This document shows positions 1 to 6,383 of a stretch of 12,461 nucleotides of DNA, piece after piece. A program made the translations under genes and the position numbers. Every line of letters starts with the position of its first letter. The stretch's first letter is position 1. The notes below the pieces were generated by a model that was given only the letters and a program-made list of their open reading frames with translations, had not been told where the DNA came from and did not search any database. Source of the DNA: Propionibacteriaceae bacterium (lineage in GTDB: Bacteria; Actinomycetota; Actinomycetes; Propionibacteriales; Propionibacteriaceae); NCBI GenBank assembly GCA_025923975.1, contig JAICEV010000059.1, positions 1 through 12,461 on the forward strand, given 5' to 3'.

Positions 1-1121
1 TCCTCGGGCACCCGGGCGGCCGCGCCGCTGATGGGGTACATGTGCATGGTCGACAGCGGGGTCGGGATTGCCTCACGGTAGCGGCGATGTACCGCGATGG
101 CATCGTCGGCGATCTGCTGGAAGACGTCGACCTTCCAGTACCACTGCAACCCCTTGGGTATGAGCGGGTCGAATGAGCTCTGCAGCACCGAGTAGGGCAT
201 TGGCGCTAGTCCGACCAGCAGTGGGTCGCCGAAGTCGCGTACCGGAGCAAGCGCCTCATCCGCTTTGGCATGAGGGCCGGAGTAGCACCAGGTGATGATG
301 CCGGCCTTACGCGACCAGATGTGTTCCGGGAAAGGCGGCGCGGCGGGGATCTCGAGTACGCCGATCCACCCGCTCAACTCATCAGGCAGCGTCGGGAGCA
401 AATCCCGATACCACCGGAAGAGATCCTCGACATCGGCGATGTCGTACAGCACCGGTCCGCCGATGATCACACCGTGCTCACCGATCGGATGGCAGCGAAA
501 CGTGAACGAGGTGACGACACCGAAGTTGCCGCCGCCTCCTCTCAGCGCCCAGAACAGGTCACTGTGTGAGTCGGCGCTGGCGGTAACGAAGCGACCGTCG
601 GCCAGCACGATGTCGGCCGAGACAAGATTGTCGATCGTGAGGCCGAAGCGCCGGGTGAGGTAGCCAACTCCGCCGCCGAGCGTCAAGCCGCCAACCCCGG
701 TGGTGGAGACGAAACCGGACGGCAGTGCCATCCCGAACACTCCGGTGGCATGATCAACATCGCACCAGACGCAACCGCCGTCGACGCGGACCGTACCGGC
801 CGCCGGGTCAACCGATGTGCTGCGCAGGCCGCTGAGGTCGATGACGAGGGCATCGTCCCAGACCCCGAAACCGCCACCATGGTGACCACCGCCACGGATG
901 GCGAGCGGCAATACGTTGTCCCGTGCGTACGTCACGCAGGCAATCACGTCGGCCACGTCGGCACACCGCACGATCGCGAGCGGACGTCGATCTACTGCGC
1001 CGTTGTAGACGGCTCTCGCGGCGTCATACTGCGGATCCGAGGGTGTGACGATCGCGCCTCGGATTCCGGCAAGATCATCTAGGTTTAGTTGGTTGCTGGT
1101 GGGTTTGCTTGTTGTCGTCAT
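1..1121 (-). CDS. FAD-dependent oxidase, berberine-bridge/6-hydroxy-D-nicotine-oxidase-like (3' end outside window)
   Basis: Reading the minus strand from an ATG at 1121 gives 373 uninterrupted codons that run off the left edge. The N-terminal half is a PCMH-type FAD-binding domain. RGGGHH at residues 76-81 aligns with the R(S/G)GGH motif, whose histidine (H80) carries covalent FAD in this family. GVGGLTLGGGVGYLTRRFGL (about 142-161) is the conserved glycine-rich FAD-binding stretch, followed by DN and later by a DLFWALRGGGGNFGVV motif. The cysteine that makes a second flavin bond in bicovalent members is replaced (V139), so a single His-FAD link is expected, as in 6-hydroxy-D-nicotine oxidase. 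Family members are about 450-460 residues, so the C-terminal BBE segment is missing here. The enzyme class oxidises C-N, C-O or C-C bonds with O2; the substrate cannot be told. An in-frame ATG at 1133, directly after a stop codon, is an alternative start. The gene lies about 70 nt downstream of the SARP regulator on the same strand and may share its transcript. Confidence 0.93.
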   Translation of the reverse strand, partial: MTTTSKPTSNQLNLDDLAGIRGAIVTPSDPQYDAARAVYNGAVDRRPLAIVRCADVADVIACVTYARDNVLPLAIRGGGHHGGGFGVWDDALVIDLSGLRSTSVDPAAGTVRVDGGCVWCDVDHATGVFGMALPSGFVSTTGVGGLTLGGGVGYLTRRFGLTIDNLVSADIVLADGRFVTASADSHSDLFWALRGGGGNFGVVTSFTFRCHPIGEHGVIIGGPVLYDIADVEDLFRWYRDLLPTLPDELSGWIGVLEIPAAPPFPEHIWSRKAGIITWCYSGPHAKADEALAPVRDFGDPLLVGLAPMPYSVLQSSFDPLIPKGLQWYWKVDVFQQIADDAIAVHRRYREAIPTPLSTMHMYPISGAAARVPE

Positions 1122-1193
1122 GAAGATCAGCATTCACCGGCATCGTTGTGGCGGCCTTGACCAAACCTTGGCGAAAGCTTGTGGTGAGCTCAG

Positions 1194-2003
1194 CTAACCG
1201 AGGAGTCGGACATACGCGTCCTGCACGGCCTCACTTGGGTCAACTCCCAGTTCATCGCGCAGCAAGATTCGCAGCCGTTCGTACGCCGCGAGCGCCTCCG
1301 CCACATTGCCGCTCGCCGCGAGCGCGTGCATTAAAAGCAGATGCCCTGACTCCCGAAACGGTGCCACGTCGACAAGCTCGCGCGCGGCCCGCTCCGCGCC
1401 CGGCAGCTCAGCGCCCCCGATCCCCAGACAGGACTTGGCATAGGACTCGAGTGCACGTACCCGGACATCAGTGAGGCGACGTCGCCAGACCTCCGCCCAT
1501 GGCGCCTCCTCCGCCTCCGGTAGGAATGTCCGCTGCGCGACTATCAAGGCGCCCAAGGCGGGTGACCAGGCCCGTCTCCAGCCGCCACTGGCGACGGCCG
1601 ACTCCGCGGCGTGGAGCATTGATAGGGCGGCTTCGACATCGACACGGGCCGGCTCGGGGAGTGCCAAGATCAGTTCAGTACGCCCTCGTAGCACGTCCCC
1701 TCCGACCACTGCCCTGGTTTTGGAGACCAGCGCATTGAGCGCGCCACCAGCGTCGGCGGGCCGATCATCCCCCCACAGCGCGTCGATCAAGTCACTTCGT
1801 GAGACGGGCTGCAGCCGAGAAAGGGCGAGGTAGGCGAACAACAAGCGACCCTGGCGGCCTGGGAGCATGTCGTCGACCCGTTGGCCAGACAGCTCTACAG
1901 CGAATGTTCCGCATAGCTGCACTCGGGTCGATTCATACAAGTTGTATGTTCCCTCGCGCCCGAGCGTGCGCTGAAAGCTGCTGTCTTCCTCCCTCGCAGG
2001 CAC
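1194..2003 (-). CDS. SARP/AfsR-type transcriptional regulator with BTAD domain
   Basis: The protein joins a short OmpR/PhoB-like winged helix (LCGTFAVELSGQRVD, then GRQGRLLFAYLAL and LIDALWGDDRP, ALNALVSKTR) to a bacterial transcriptional activator domain. The latter is recognisable from AQRTFLP, EEAPW, RRLTDVRVRALE, the REL-V-PFRESGHLLLM-ALAASGN segment and the terminal YERLRILLRDELGVDPS. This is the length of a stand-alone SARP, with no NB-ARC or TPR extension. SARPs bind direct heptad repeats and activate antibiotic or secondary-metabolite genes. The start is uncertain. A TTG at 2027 gives the longest frame. The GTG at 2003 has a good AAGGAG 9 nt upstream and is chosen here. A GTG at 1922 (VQLCGTF) would match the usual SARP N-terminus and would leave the palindrome at 1934-1948 upstream of the gene. 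The flavin oxidase follows on the same strand, and the DUF1059 gene diverges on the other side. Confidence 0.86.
   Translation of the reverse strand: MPAREEDSSFQRTLGREGTYNLYESTRVQLCGTFAVELSGQRVDDMLPGRQGRLLFAYLALSRLQPVSRSDLIDALWGDDRPADAGGALNALVSKTRAVVGGDVLRGRTELILALPEPARVDVEAALSMLHAAESAVASGGWRRAWSPALGALIVAQRTFLPEAEEAPWAEVWRRRLTDVRVRALESYAKSCLGIGGAELPGAERAARELVDVAPFRESGHLLLMHALAASGNVAEALAAYERLRILLRDELGVDPSEAVQDAYVRLLG
1934..1948. promoter_or_regulatory. perfect 15-nt palindrome at the SARP start region, possible operator
   Basis: CATACAAGTTGTATG has 7-bp perfect arms around one central base. It is AT-rich compared with its surroundings. It encodes residues only if the SARP gene starts at 2003 or 2027; if translation starts at GTG 1922 it lies 12 nt upstream, a place where a repressor or autoregulator could act. 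No protein is assigned to it. Confidence 0.35.
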
Positions 2004-2116
2004 GACGGGCTTCTCCTTCGACGACAAACGATGATGACGCTACCCGCCGTGCCTGCTCGATCGTCCAGACAGCAGCGGCGCCCGCTCTACCCGACGCTCG
2101 CGAACGCACCTCAGCA

Positions 2117-2144
2117 TTGCCCATTCGGCTCACTCGGGTTAAAT
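2117..2144 (+). promoter_or_regulatory. possible promoter of the DUF1059 gene
   Basis: TTGCCC (2117-2122) and TTAAAT (2139-2144) are separated by 16 nt and lie 26 nt before the DUF1059 start codon. Each hexamer matches the sigma-70 consensus only partly (four of six), so this is a tentative call from spacing and position. Confidence 0.25.
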
Positions 2145-2170
2145 GTGGGGGTGTTCTGAGAGGAGTTTTA

Positions 2171-2335
2171 GTGCGCAGGCAGGTCCGATGCGAATGCGGT
2201 TACGTCGCTCGCGGGCGAAGTGACGATGAGGTCATCGCACTAACCCTGGCCCATGTAGCCACAAATCATCCCGAGCTCGCCGACACCGAGACAGCCGAGG
2301 ACGTTCGCAACTGGATCGAACTCGTCCCCGAGTGA
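2171..2335 (+). CDS. DUF1059 family small protein
   Basis: This 54-residue protein starts at a GTG preceded by GAGAGGAG, with 5 nt between AGGAG and the start codon; that ribosome-binding site fixes this start over the longer upstream frame. The sequence follows the DUF1059 pattern: a basic N-terminus, VRCECGYVARG, an acidic SDDE turn, then a helix with LTLAHVATNHPEL. C7 and C9 (CxC) and H28 and H33 (Hx4H) are the conserved residues, and this layout could bind a metal ion, which is an inference. The family has no established function. The gene ends 32 nt from the end of the convergent PPOX-type gene, and its 5' region faces the SARP gene, so the two may share control sequences. Confidence 0.85.
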   Translation: MRRQVRCECGYVARGRSDDEVIALTLAHVATNHPELADTETAEDVRNWIELVPE

Positions 2336-2367
2336 TTCGGCAGCCGGTTTTAGAGGTGCCATTCTTC

Positions 2368-2907
2368 TCAGGGCCAGGTCCAGCGTGTGGGTGTCGTAGT
2401 CTCGCCATCGGTGGGGAATGCGAACGCCTTGACCGGAGTGACTTCGTACACCTCGAACGGTGCACCACCTGAGGTGGGCGCGCCATAGTCGGCGTCCAGT
2501 TGGCTCCCCCGGATCCGGGTGGGCCAGTCGTACACGGCTTGGAAGGCATCGACCGCACGTTGCAAACCGGCCTCGTCGCGTACGTGCTGCGCAACGCCTT
2601 CCACCATCACGTGCAAATCGCCTGTGTCGGTGCTGATCACGCAGCGAGACTCAGCTTCCAGGTTGCGGCTCTTGCGTGCCCGGTCCTTGCTGGCGACAAA
2701 GAACGATGTGCCTGCCCAGGCTGCGAACAACGGAACCAAATGTGGTCCACCATCCGGGCGTACGGTGGCAAGCCAGAACCAGCCGCCACGGGCGAGTCTC
2801 TGTTCGACCTCAGACCACGACAGTGGTTGACTACGGCCAGCTTCACTGGAGGCCTGGGTTCCCTTTCCTTCCCGCGACATCGCTTCTGCCCTAGGAGCCT
2901 GTGCCAT
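2368..2907 (-). CDS. pyridoxamine-5'-phosphate-oxidase-like split-barrel protein
   Basis: A 179-residue protein with a split-barrel flavin/F420-binding fold. WFWLATVRPDGGPHLVPLFA (about 43-62) is the typical first-strand motif of the family. It is followed by SFFVASKDRARKSRNLE, in which the basic residues usually contact the cofactor phosphate, and by LHVMVEGVAQHV. Members include F420-dependent reductases, biliverdin- or fatty-acid-type F420/FMN enzymes and nitroimidazole reductases; the substrate cannot be decided here. The first 30 residues are a polar, low-complexity extension outside the domain. The ATG has an excellent AGGAGG 7 nt upstream, which lies in the 15-nt gap after the EamA gene, so the two are most likely co-transcribed, with this gene second. 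Confidence 0.9.
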   Translation of the reverse strand: MAQAPRAEAMSREGKGTQASSEAGRSQPLSWSEVEQRLARGGWFWLATVRPDGGPHLVPLFAAWAGTSFFVASKDRARKSRNLEAESRCVISTDTGDLHVMVEGVAQHVRDEAGLQRAVDAFQAVYDWPTRIRGSQLDADYGAPTSGGAPFEVYEVTPVKAFAFPTDGETTTPTRWTWP

Positions 2908-2922
2908 ATCGGTTCCTCCTAC

Positions 2923-3840
2923 TCATGTCGTTGCCTCCTTGTTGACAACCGAGCCCGTGTCGGCACCGGCACCTGCCGCTTCGGCCGGTGGTGGGGTGCT
3001 CCGCCAGGTCCCGAGTATGGAACCGATGATCACCAAGGGGAAGCCGATGGCGAGCCCGATGGTGAGCGGTTCGTCCAAGACGATTGCTCCCAAAAGGATC
3101 GCCACGGCGGGGTTGACGTAGGTGATCAAGGTCATTCGGGCAGGTCCGGCCTCGGCGACGAGAGCGAACATGACCATGAACGCTACGGCCGTACAGACCA
3201 CTGCAAGCACCACCACTGAGCTAACGGCTCGTGCGGTCCAGCGGTCCGGCCAGACGAGCGGAGTGAACGGGGCATACGCCGCCGCCGAGATCAGCAACGA
3301 CGCGGTGACCACTCCCAGTGACGGCAGATCGGCCAGCCTACGGCTGATGATGATCGGACCTATCGCGTATCCGATCACTACTAGCAGCAGCTGACCAATC
3401 GAAATGAAGTCGCTGACGTCTACGTCGACACCGACCAGAAACGCCACGCCTATCAGCCCGAGCAGCAGGCCCAAGATCCGCCGGGGACCCAAGCGATCGT
3501 GCCCCATCACGGTCAGAATGATTGCCGCCACGATCGGAACCACGGCGATGATCAGGCCCGTAGTCGAGCTGTTGAGGCGAGTCTCGGCGTGCCCGAGGAG
3601 CCACCACGGGCCGATGATCTCAACCGCGGTATAGATCAGCAGGATCTTCCAGTACGGCAACAGCGGCTTCAGCGCGCCTGCACGTAAGGCCAATGGAAGC
3701 AGCAGCAGAGCACCAAGAGCGGTCCGGCCGAACGCGACAATCAGCGGATCAAGATCAGCTACCGCGATACGGATGAACAGATAGGGGATTCCCCAGCACA
3801 CGCTGAGAGTGGCGAAGAGCAGCCACCCGCGACGCGTCAC
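2923..3840 (-). CDS. EamA-family drug/metabolite transporter
   Basis: An integral membrane protein of ten predicted helices in two EamA halves (DMT superfamily). The first half opens with RRGWLLFATLSVCWGIPYLF and contains the AFGRTALGALLLLPLAL helix and the SSTTGLIIAVVPIVAAIIL segment. The second half contains WTARAVSSVVVLAVVCTAVA, EAGPARMTLITYVNPAVAIL and the DEPLTIGLAIGFPLVIIGSI ending. It probably exports a small metabolite or toxic compound; the substrate is unknown. I place the start at GTG 3840 because homologues start just before TRRGW. The frame is open to a GTG at 3903, but the 21 extra residues are polar and unlike the family. The C-terminus is a short Ala/Pro-rich cytoplasmic tail. 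The PPOX-like gene follows 15 nt downstream. Confidence 0.93.
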   Translation of the reverse strand: MTRRGWLLFATLSVCWGIPYLFIRIAVADLDPLIVAFGRTALGALLLLPLALRAGALKPLLPYWKILLIYTAVEIIGPWWLLGHAETRLNSSTTGLIIAVVPIVAAIILTVMGHDRLGPRRILGLLLGLIGVAFLVGVDVDVSDFISIGQLLLVVIGYAIGPIIISRRLADLPSLGVVTASLLISAAAYAPFTPLVWPDRWTARAVSSVVVLAVVCTAVAFMVMFALVAEAGPARMTLITYVNPAVAILLGAIVLDEPLTIGLAIGFPLVIIGSILGTWRSTPPPAEAAGAGADTGSVVNKEATT

Positions 3841-3933
3841 AACCCACAACCCTACGTTCTGCCTCTCCGGCTGTGTCGCCCACTTCCCGTTAGCTGGGCG
3901 CACTTCGGGACAGGCCGCCGATAGGGCGAAGCA

Positions 3934-4185
3934 CTAGAACTGCAGTGGGGGTCCCACGGCCTTCGTCAAACGCTCGGCCTCAGACAGGGCCTCAAGATCA
4001 GCAGGGATGGACCCGCCGGCCTGTTGAGCGAGTGCGCGTGCAAACCGCCGCTCGAACCCGCCCGGAGCAACAGCAGAGTGCCGGGCTGGTCGCTCGGGTT
4101 AGCCAATGTGTAGCGGCGGGCCACCGGCTCGTGGTGGAATCTGCATCTCGATGCATTTCCCGTCTTGCGACGGTTGACGAGTGCC
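3934..4185 (-). pseudogene. decayed cupin-domain gene (internal deletion plus frameshift)
   Basis: Minus-strand translation shows three pieces of a small cupin protein in two frames. The first is IEMQIPPRAGGPPLH (from about 4152 to 4108), the usual entry to the cupin barrel. The same bases then read in another frame as TLANPSDQPGTLL (from about 4112), the late barrel strand that normally follows some 50 residues further on. The frame then switches once more near 4064-4077 to VAPGGFERRFARALAQQ, ending GPPLQF and a TAG at 3934-3936, which is a normal cupin C-terminus. The metal-binding middle of the barrel is absent, so the product cannot be active. No complete N-terminus or start codon is present: the first frame meets a TGA just upstream of about 4185. 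It lies between the NmrA-like gene and the EamA gene, in the same orientation. Confidence 0.66.
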
Positions 4186-4374
4186 TCATCGGCGAATTCG
4201 GCACGTTTTGCCACCTAGAGATGGCAAACGTTGCAGCATCGGCAGTAGCGAACCTGAGTCACCATGATGATCGTTCAGCGTGTCGACATGAGCCACCAAG
4301 TCAGCCGCGATTAAAGGCGCGCCACGCCTACCAGCCACATCACCAGGTTTCGCCTCACCTCGGTATGAACTGAC
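4186..4374. other. non-coding remainder between cupin remnant and NmrA-like gene
   Basis: No frame here has a recognisable domain or a ribosome-binding site. One minus-strand frame stays open for about 60 codons before a stop near 4186 and may be an older part of the decayed cupin locus, but I find no family resemblance. Confidence 0.4.
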
Positions 4375-5250
4375 TTAGGTTGCCACTCGGCGGCTGCACC
4401 AGTCCGTAAGGTTTGTGGTCGCCGGACCGAGCAGCCGCGCAGCCTCACTTGGGTCGCCCTGCTCGCCGAGTTCCTGGAGAGCATGCATGAGTGGAATGGT
4501 GTCGCCCAGGCTGCCACGGAGGACGGTCCGGTCAAGGGCGGCCACCAGCCAAAGCGGCCGACTAGCCACGGTGACACCTGGTGCACACAAGTCGCAATAG
4601 ATTCGCAACGCAGCGGGAATCGTGTACGCCTCTGGACCATAGACGGTCAAGGTCTGATTCACCACGTGGTCGGTGCTCAACGCGCGGGACACCATGGCGG
4701 CGAAATCCTCCGCAGCGAGCATGTGGAAACGCTTCCGCTGACGGCCGAGCACGGTGGCTGTCCGGCCGCGAATGTGGCGAGGCAGCGTCTCCATGAAGTA
4801 AGTCGGACGAAAGATCGTGTACGGCACCCCACTGGCCGCTATGGCGTGTTCGGCACCCCACTTCGCACGCAGCGAGGCGGACCGCACGTCGGGAACTGCG
4901 AGCATGTGAGACACATAGCTGAGGCGTACGCGCCCGCTCTCTGCGGCAACCTCTGCTACCCGCGCGGCCCCGCGGTGTTCCATACGTTCGTAGTCGGCAT
5001 CATGTGGTCCGCCGCGCAGACTGATGTGCACTGCGTCGCATCCGGTTATTGCCCGCCGCAATGAGTCGATGTCGTCGACATCAGCCAGGACCTCCTCTGG
5101 TCCTTCTGCTCGGGCGGGTGAGTTGGCTCGGACCAGCACCCGAACTCCGAAACCGTCTTCGAGCAGCCGACGGGCCACCGGTGCACCTGGCTGGCCGCCG
5201 GTGCACCTCGCTGGCCGCCCCCCACCGATCACCAGAACTGTTGCGGTCAC
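4375..5250 (-). CDS. NmrA-like NAD(P)-binding protein (atypical SDR) with altered Rossmann loop
   Basis: A 291-residue atypical short-chain dehydrogenase. TATVLVIGG forms the first strand and RRLLEDGFGVRVLVR the following helix and second strand. ADVDDIDSLRRAITGCDAVH, VRLSYVSHM and KWGAEHAIAASGVPYTIFRP are classic NmrA/TMR-like segments. The catalytic YxxxK is replaced by a K-only motif (AKWGAEHA), as in many NmrA-like redox sensors. The nucleotide-binding glycine loop is abnormal: residues 9-22 read GGGRPARCTGGQPG where GGTGQLG would be expected, owing to a 20-bp tandem duplication plus one extra base (see the repeat at 5173). Cofactor binding may be reduced or lost. The GTG start overlaps the PadR stop codon by 4 nt (GTGA), so translation is coupled. 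Likely role: oxidoreductase or NAD(P)H sensor controlled by the neighbouring PadR. Confidence 0.86.
   Translation of the reverse strand: MTATVLVIGGGRPARCTGGQPGAPVARRLLEDGFGVRVLVRANSPARAEGPEEVLADVDDIDSLRRAITGCDAVHISLRGGPHDADYERMEHRGAARVAEVAAESGRVRLSYVSHMLAVPDVRSASLRAKWGAEHAIAASGVPYTIFRPTYFMETLPRHIRGRTATVLGRQRKRFHMLAAEDFAAMVSRALSTDHVVNQTLTVYGPEAYTIPAALRIYCDLCAPGVTVASRPLWLVAALDRTVLRGSLGDTIPLMHALQELGEQGDPSEAARLLGPATTNLTDWCSRRVAT
5173..5219. repeat. 20-bp tandem duplication inside the NmrA-like gene
   Basis: Two copies of GGCC(A/G)CCGGTGCACCT(G/C)GCT, at 5173-5192 and 5193-5212, are followed by a partial third copy (GGCCGCC). They differ at two positions. The duplication adds 20 bp to the part encoding the glycine-rich NAD(P) loop. 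One additional base in the adjacent run of C (on the + strand, 5217-5222) brings the net change to 21 bp and keeps the frame. Confidence 0.85.
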
Positions 5251-5798
5251 CAGGGAGCCTCTGCGAGGAAGGCCTCGGCCTCATCGACCCACAGCAGCGC
5301 AGCCTCGATAGTGAGTACTCCGTGTCTGGCGGCGAGCCAACCGGCGCGCGCCTGCGGGGTTGCGGTCGCGCTGAGCTTCTCCGAGATCGCGTTGAGCTGG
5401 TCCCGCTGCATTTCCAGCCTGTCGCGGTATCCGCTCAACAGTGACCGAGCCTGCTCGGGTGGGAGGCGGTAGGAGAAGAACAACCTCAGCAATACCGGGT
5501 TTCGTTCGCTGCCGGCCGAGTCCGGTGGTGTCGCCAACCAGTCTGAAAGTGCCCGCTGTCCATCGGAGGTGGTCCGGTAAGTCCATTTGCTGGGTGCGTG
5601 GGTCTGCTCCACTCTGGTCGGCTCCACCCACCCCATAGCAGACAGCCGTGTCAGCTCCCGGTAGAGCAGGGTGCGAGAGACCGGCCAGAAGAAGGCGAGG
5701 GAATTGGCCGCGACGCCGGCGAGCTCGTAGCCCGAGGAGCCTGGCAGCTTGTCGACGAGACCTAGGACTGCGTACGTCGTCTCCGGATGCTCTGACAC
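5247..5798 (-). CDS. PadR-family transcriptional regulator
   Basis: A 183-residue PadR protein. The N-terminal winged helix spans about residues 8-85: TYAVLGLVDKLPGSSGYELA, then FFWPVSRTLLYRELTRLSAMGWVE (recognition helix and start of the wing) and KWTYRTTSDGQRALSDWLA. The C-terminal half is the helical Vir_act_alpha_C-type dimerisation domain with VLLRLFFSYRL, YRDRLEMQRDQL and RHGVLTIEAALLWVDEAE. PadR proteins usually repress their own operon and are released by a small ligand such as a phenolic compound or drug. The start is GTG 5798, 3 nt after the stop of the DUF1772 gene and without a strong Shine-Dalgarno of its own. The 3' end overlaps the NmrA-like gene by 4 nt. The 34-bp inverted repeat at 6295-6328 is the obvious candidate binding site. 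Confidence 0.94.
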   Translation of the reverse strand: MSEHPETTYAVLGLVDKLPGSSGYELAGVAANSLAFFWPVSRTLLYRELTRLSAMGWVEPTRVEQTHAPSKWTYRTTSDGQRALSDWLATPPDSAGSERNPVLLRLFFSYRLPPEQARSLLSGYRDRLEMQRDQLNAISEKLSATATPQARAGWLAARHGVLTIEAALLWVDEAEAFLAEAPW

Positions 5799-5801
5799 CG
5801 T

Positions 5802-6281
5802 TTACCGGCCGGTGCTGGGCCACACCGCAGCAAACGCAAGGGCTGCAAATGCGGCGATGGCGAGAGGTGTTCTGATCGTCTGTCCGCGATGCCATTTATC
5901 GCGGAGCTCCTCCCAGTTTGCCGGCGGTGCCTCAGGACTCCACTCGACGGCGAGGGCGTTGACCGGAGCGTTGTAGACCAACGTCGCGGTGATCACGCCG
6001 GCCCACAGAACCAGGGCAATCACTACTGCGATGAACGGGGCCGGGCCCCAGGAGCGGAGCAAAAAGACCAGTGGAACGATCGACACTCCCGCCGCGATGA
6101 CCAGAACTGGCATCACCTTCCCGAGGGCGACCTCAAAACTGTGCTTGACCAGGGTGAAGTCACGGGCGTCGAGAGTGTTCTGCACCCGGAGCTGGCCCAA
6201 CTGCGTGGCGAGAAAGATCCCAGCGACCAGTCCCACGACGATAAGGCTGACGAACATCGCGGCCGGAATAACACGTTCCAC
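5802..6281 (-). CDS. DUF1772 (anthrone-oxygenase-like) membrane protein
   Basis: A protein of about 159 residues with four hydrophobic helices (about 6-28, 52-76, 82-103, 137-155). The signature follows helix three: YNAPVNALAVEW, then PANWEELRDKWHRGQTIRT, matching the N-x-P-x-N...W...W..xR..W...R pattern of DUF1772/anthrone oxygenases. Some family members help oxidise anthrones in polyketide pathways; most bacterial ones are uncharacterised. I start at GTG 6281, which has GGAGGT 3 nt upstream. The frame continues to a TTG at 6302, but that start would lie inside the inverted repeat at 6295-6328 and lacks a ribosome-binding site. It is the first gene of the unit with PadR (3 nt downstream) and the NmrA-like gene. 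Confidence 0.88.
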   Translation of the reverse strand: MERVIPAAMFVSLIVVGLVAGIFLATQLGQLRVQNTLDARDFTLVKHSFEVALGKVMPVLVIAAGVSIVPLVFLLRSWGPAPFIAVVIALVLWAGVITATLVYNAPVNALAVEWSPEAPPANWEELRDKWHRGQTIRTPLAIAAFAALAFAAVWPSTGR

Positions 6282-6294
6282 AGGACCTCCGTAA

Positions 6295-6328
6295 CTATGC
6301 AACAGTGGAATAGCTCACAGTAGCATAG
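6295..6328. promoter_or_regulatory. 34-bp inverted repeat, probable PadR operator
   Basis: The arms CTATGCAACAGTG (6295-6307) and CACAGTAGCATAG (6316-6328) are inverted copies matching at 11 of 13 positions, around an 8-nt centre. The element is AT-richer than its surroundings and starts 14 nt upstream of the DUF1772 start codon, overlapping the expected promoter or transcription start. PadR-type repressors bind long dyads of this sort in front of their own operons, so PadR (5247-5798) is the likely binder; that assignment is inference. Confidence 0.55.
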
Positions 6329-6383
6329 GGAGTGACATGGGCGCGCCGAGAGACCGTCTAAAGCGCTTCAGTGCAGTGAGGAG

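Noticed and set aside
270..1082. Overlapping plus-strand frames of about 100-120 codons opposite the left-edge gene
   Set aside because: They are antisense shadows of the flavin oxidase, whose minus-strand frame has clear family motifs throughout.
1799..2170. Long plus-strand upstream extension of the DUF1059 frame
   Set aside because: The extension is antisense to the SARP gene, lacks family similarity, and a strong ribosome-binding site places the start at 2171.
2336..2367. Possible bidirectional terminator between the convergent DUF1059 and PPOX-like genes
   Set aside because: No stable hairpin followed by a T-tract is visible in the 32-nt gap.
3945..4373. 142-codon plus-strand frame in the cupin/NmrA gap
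   Set aside because: No ribosome-binding site or recognisable domain; the cupin pieces on the minus strand explain its left half.
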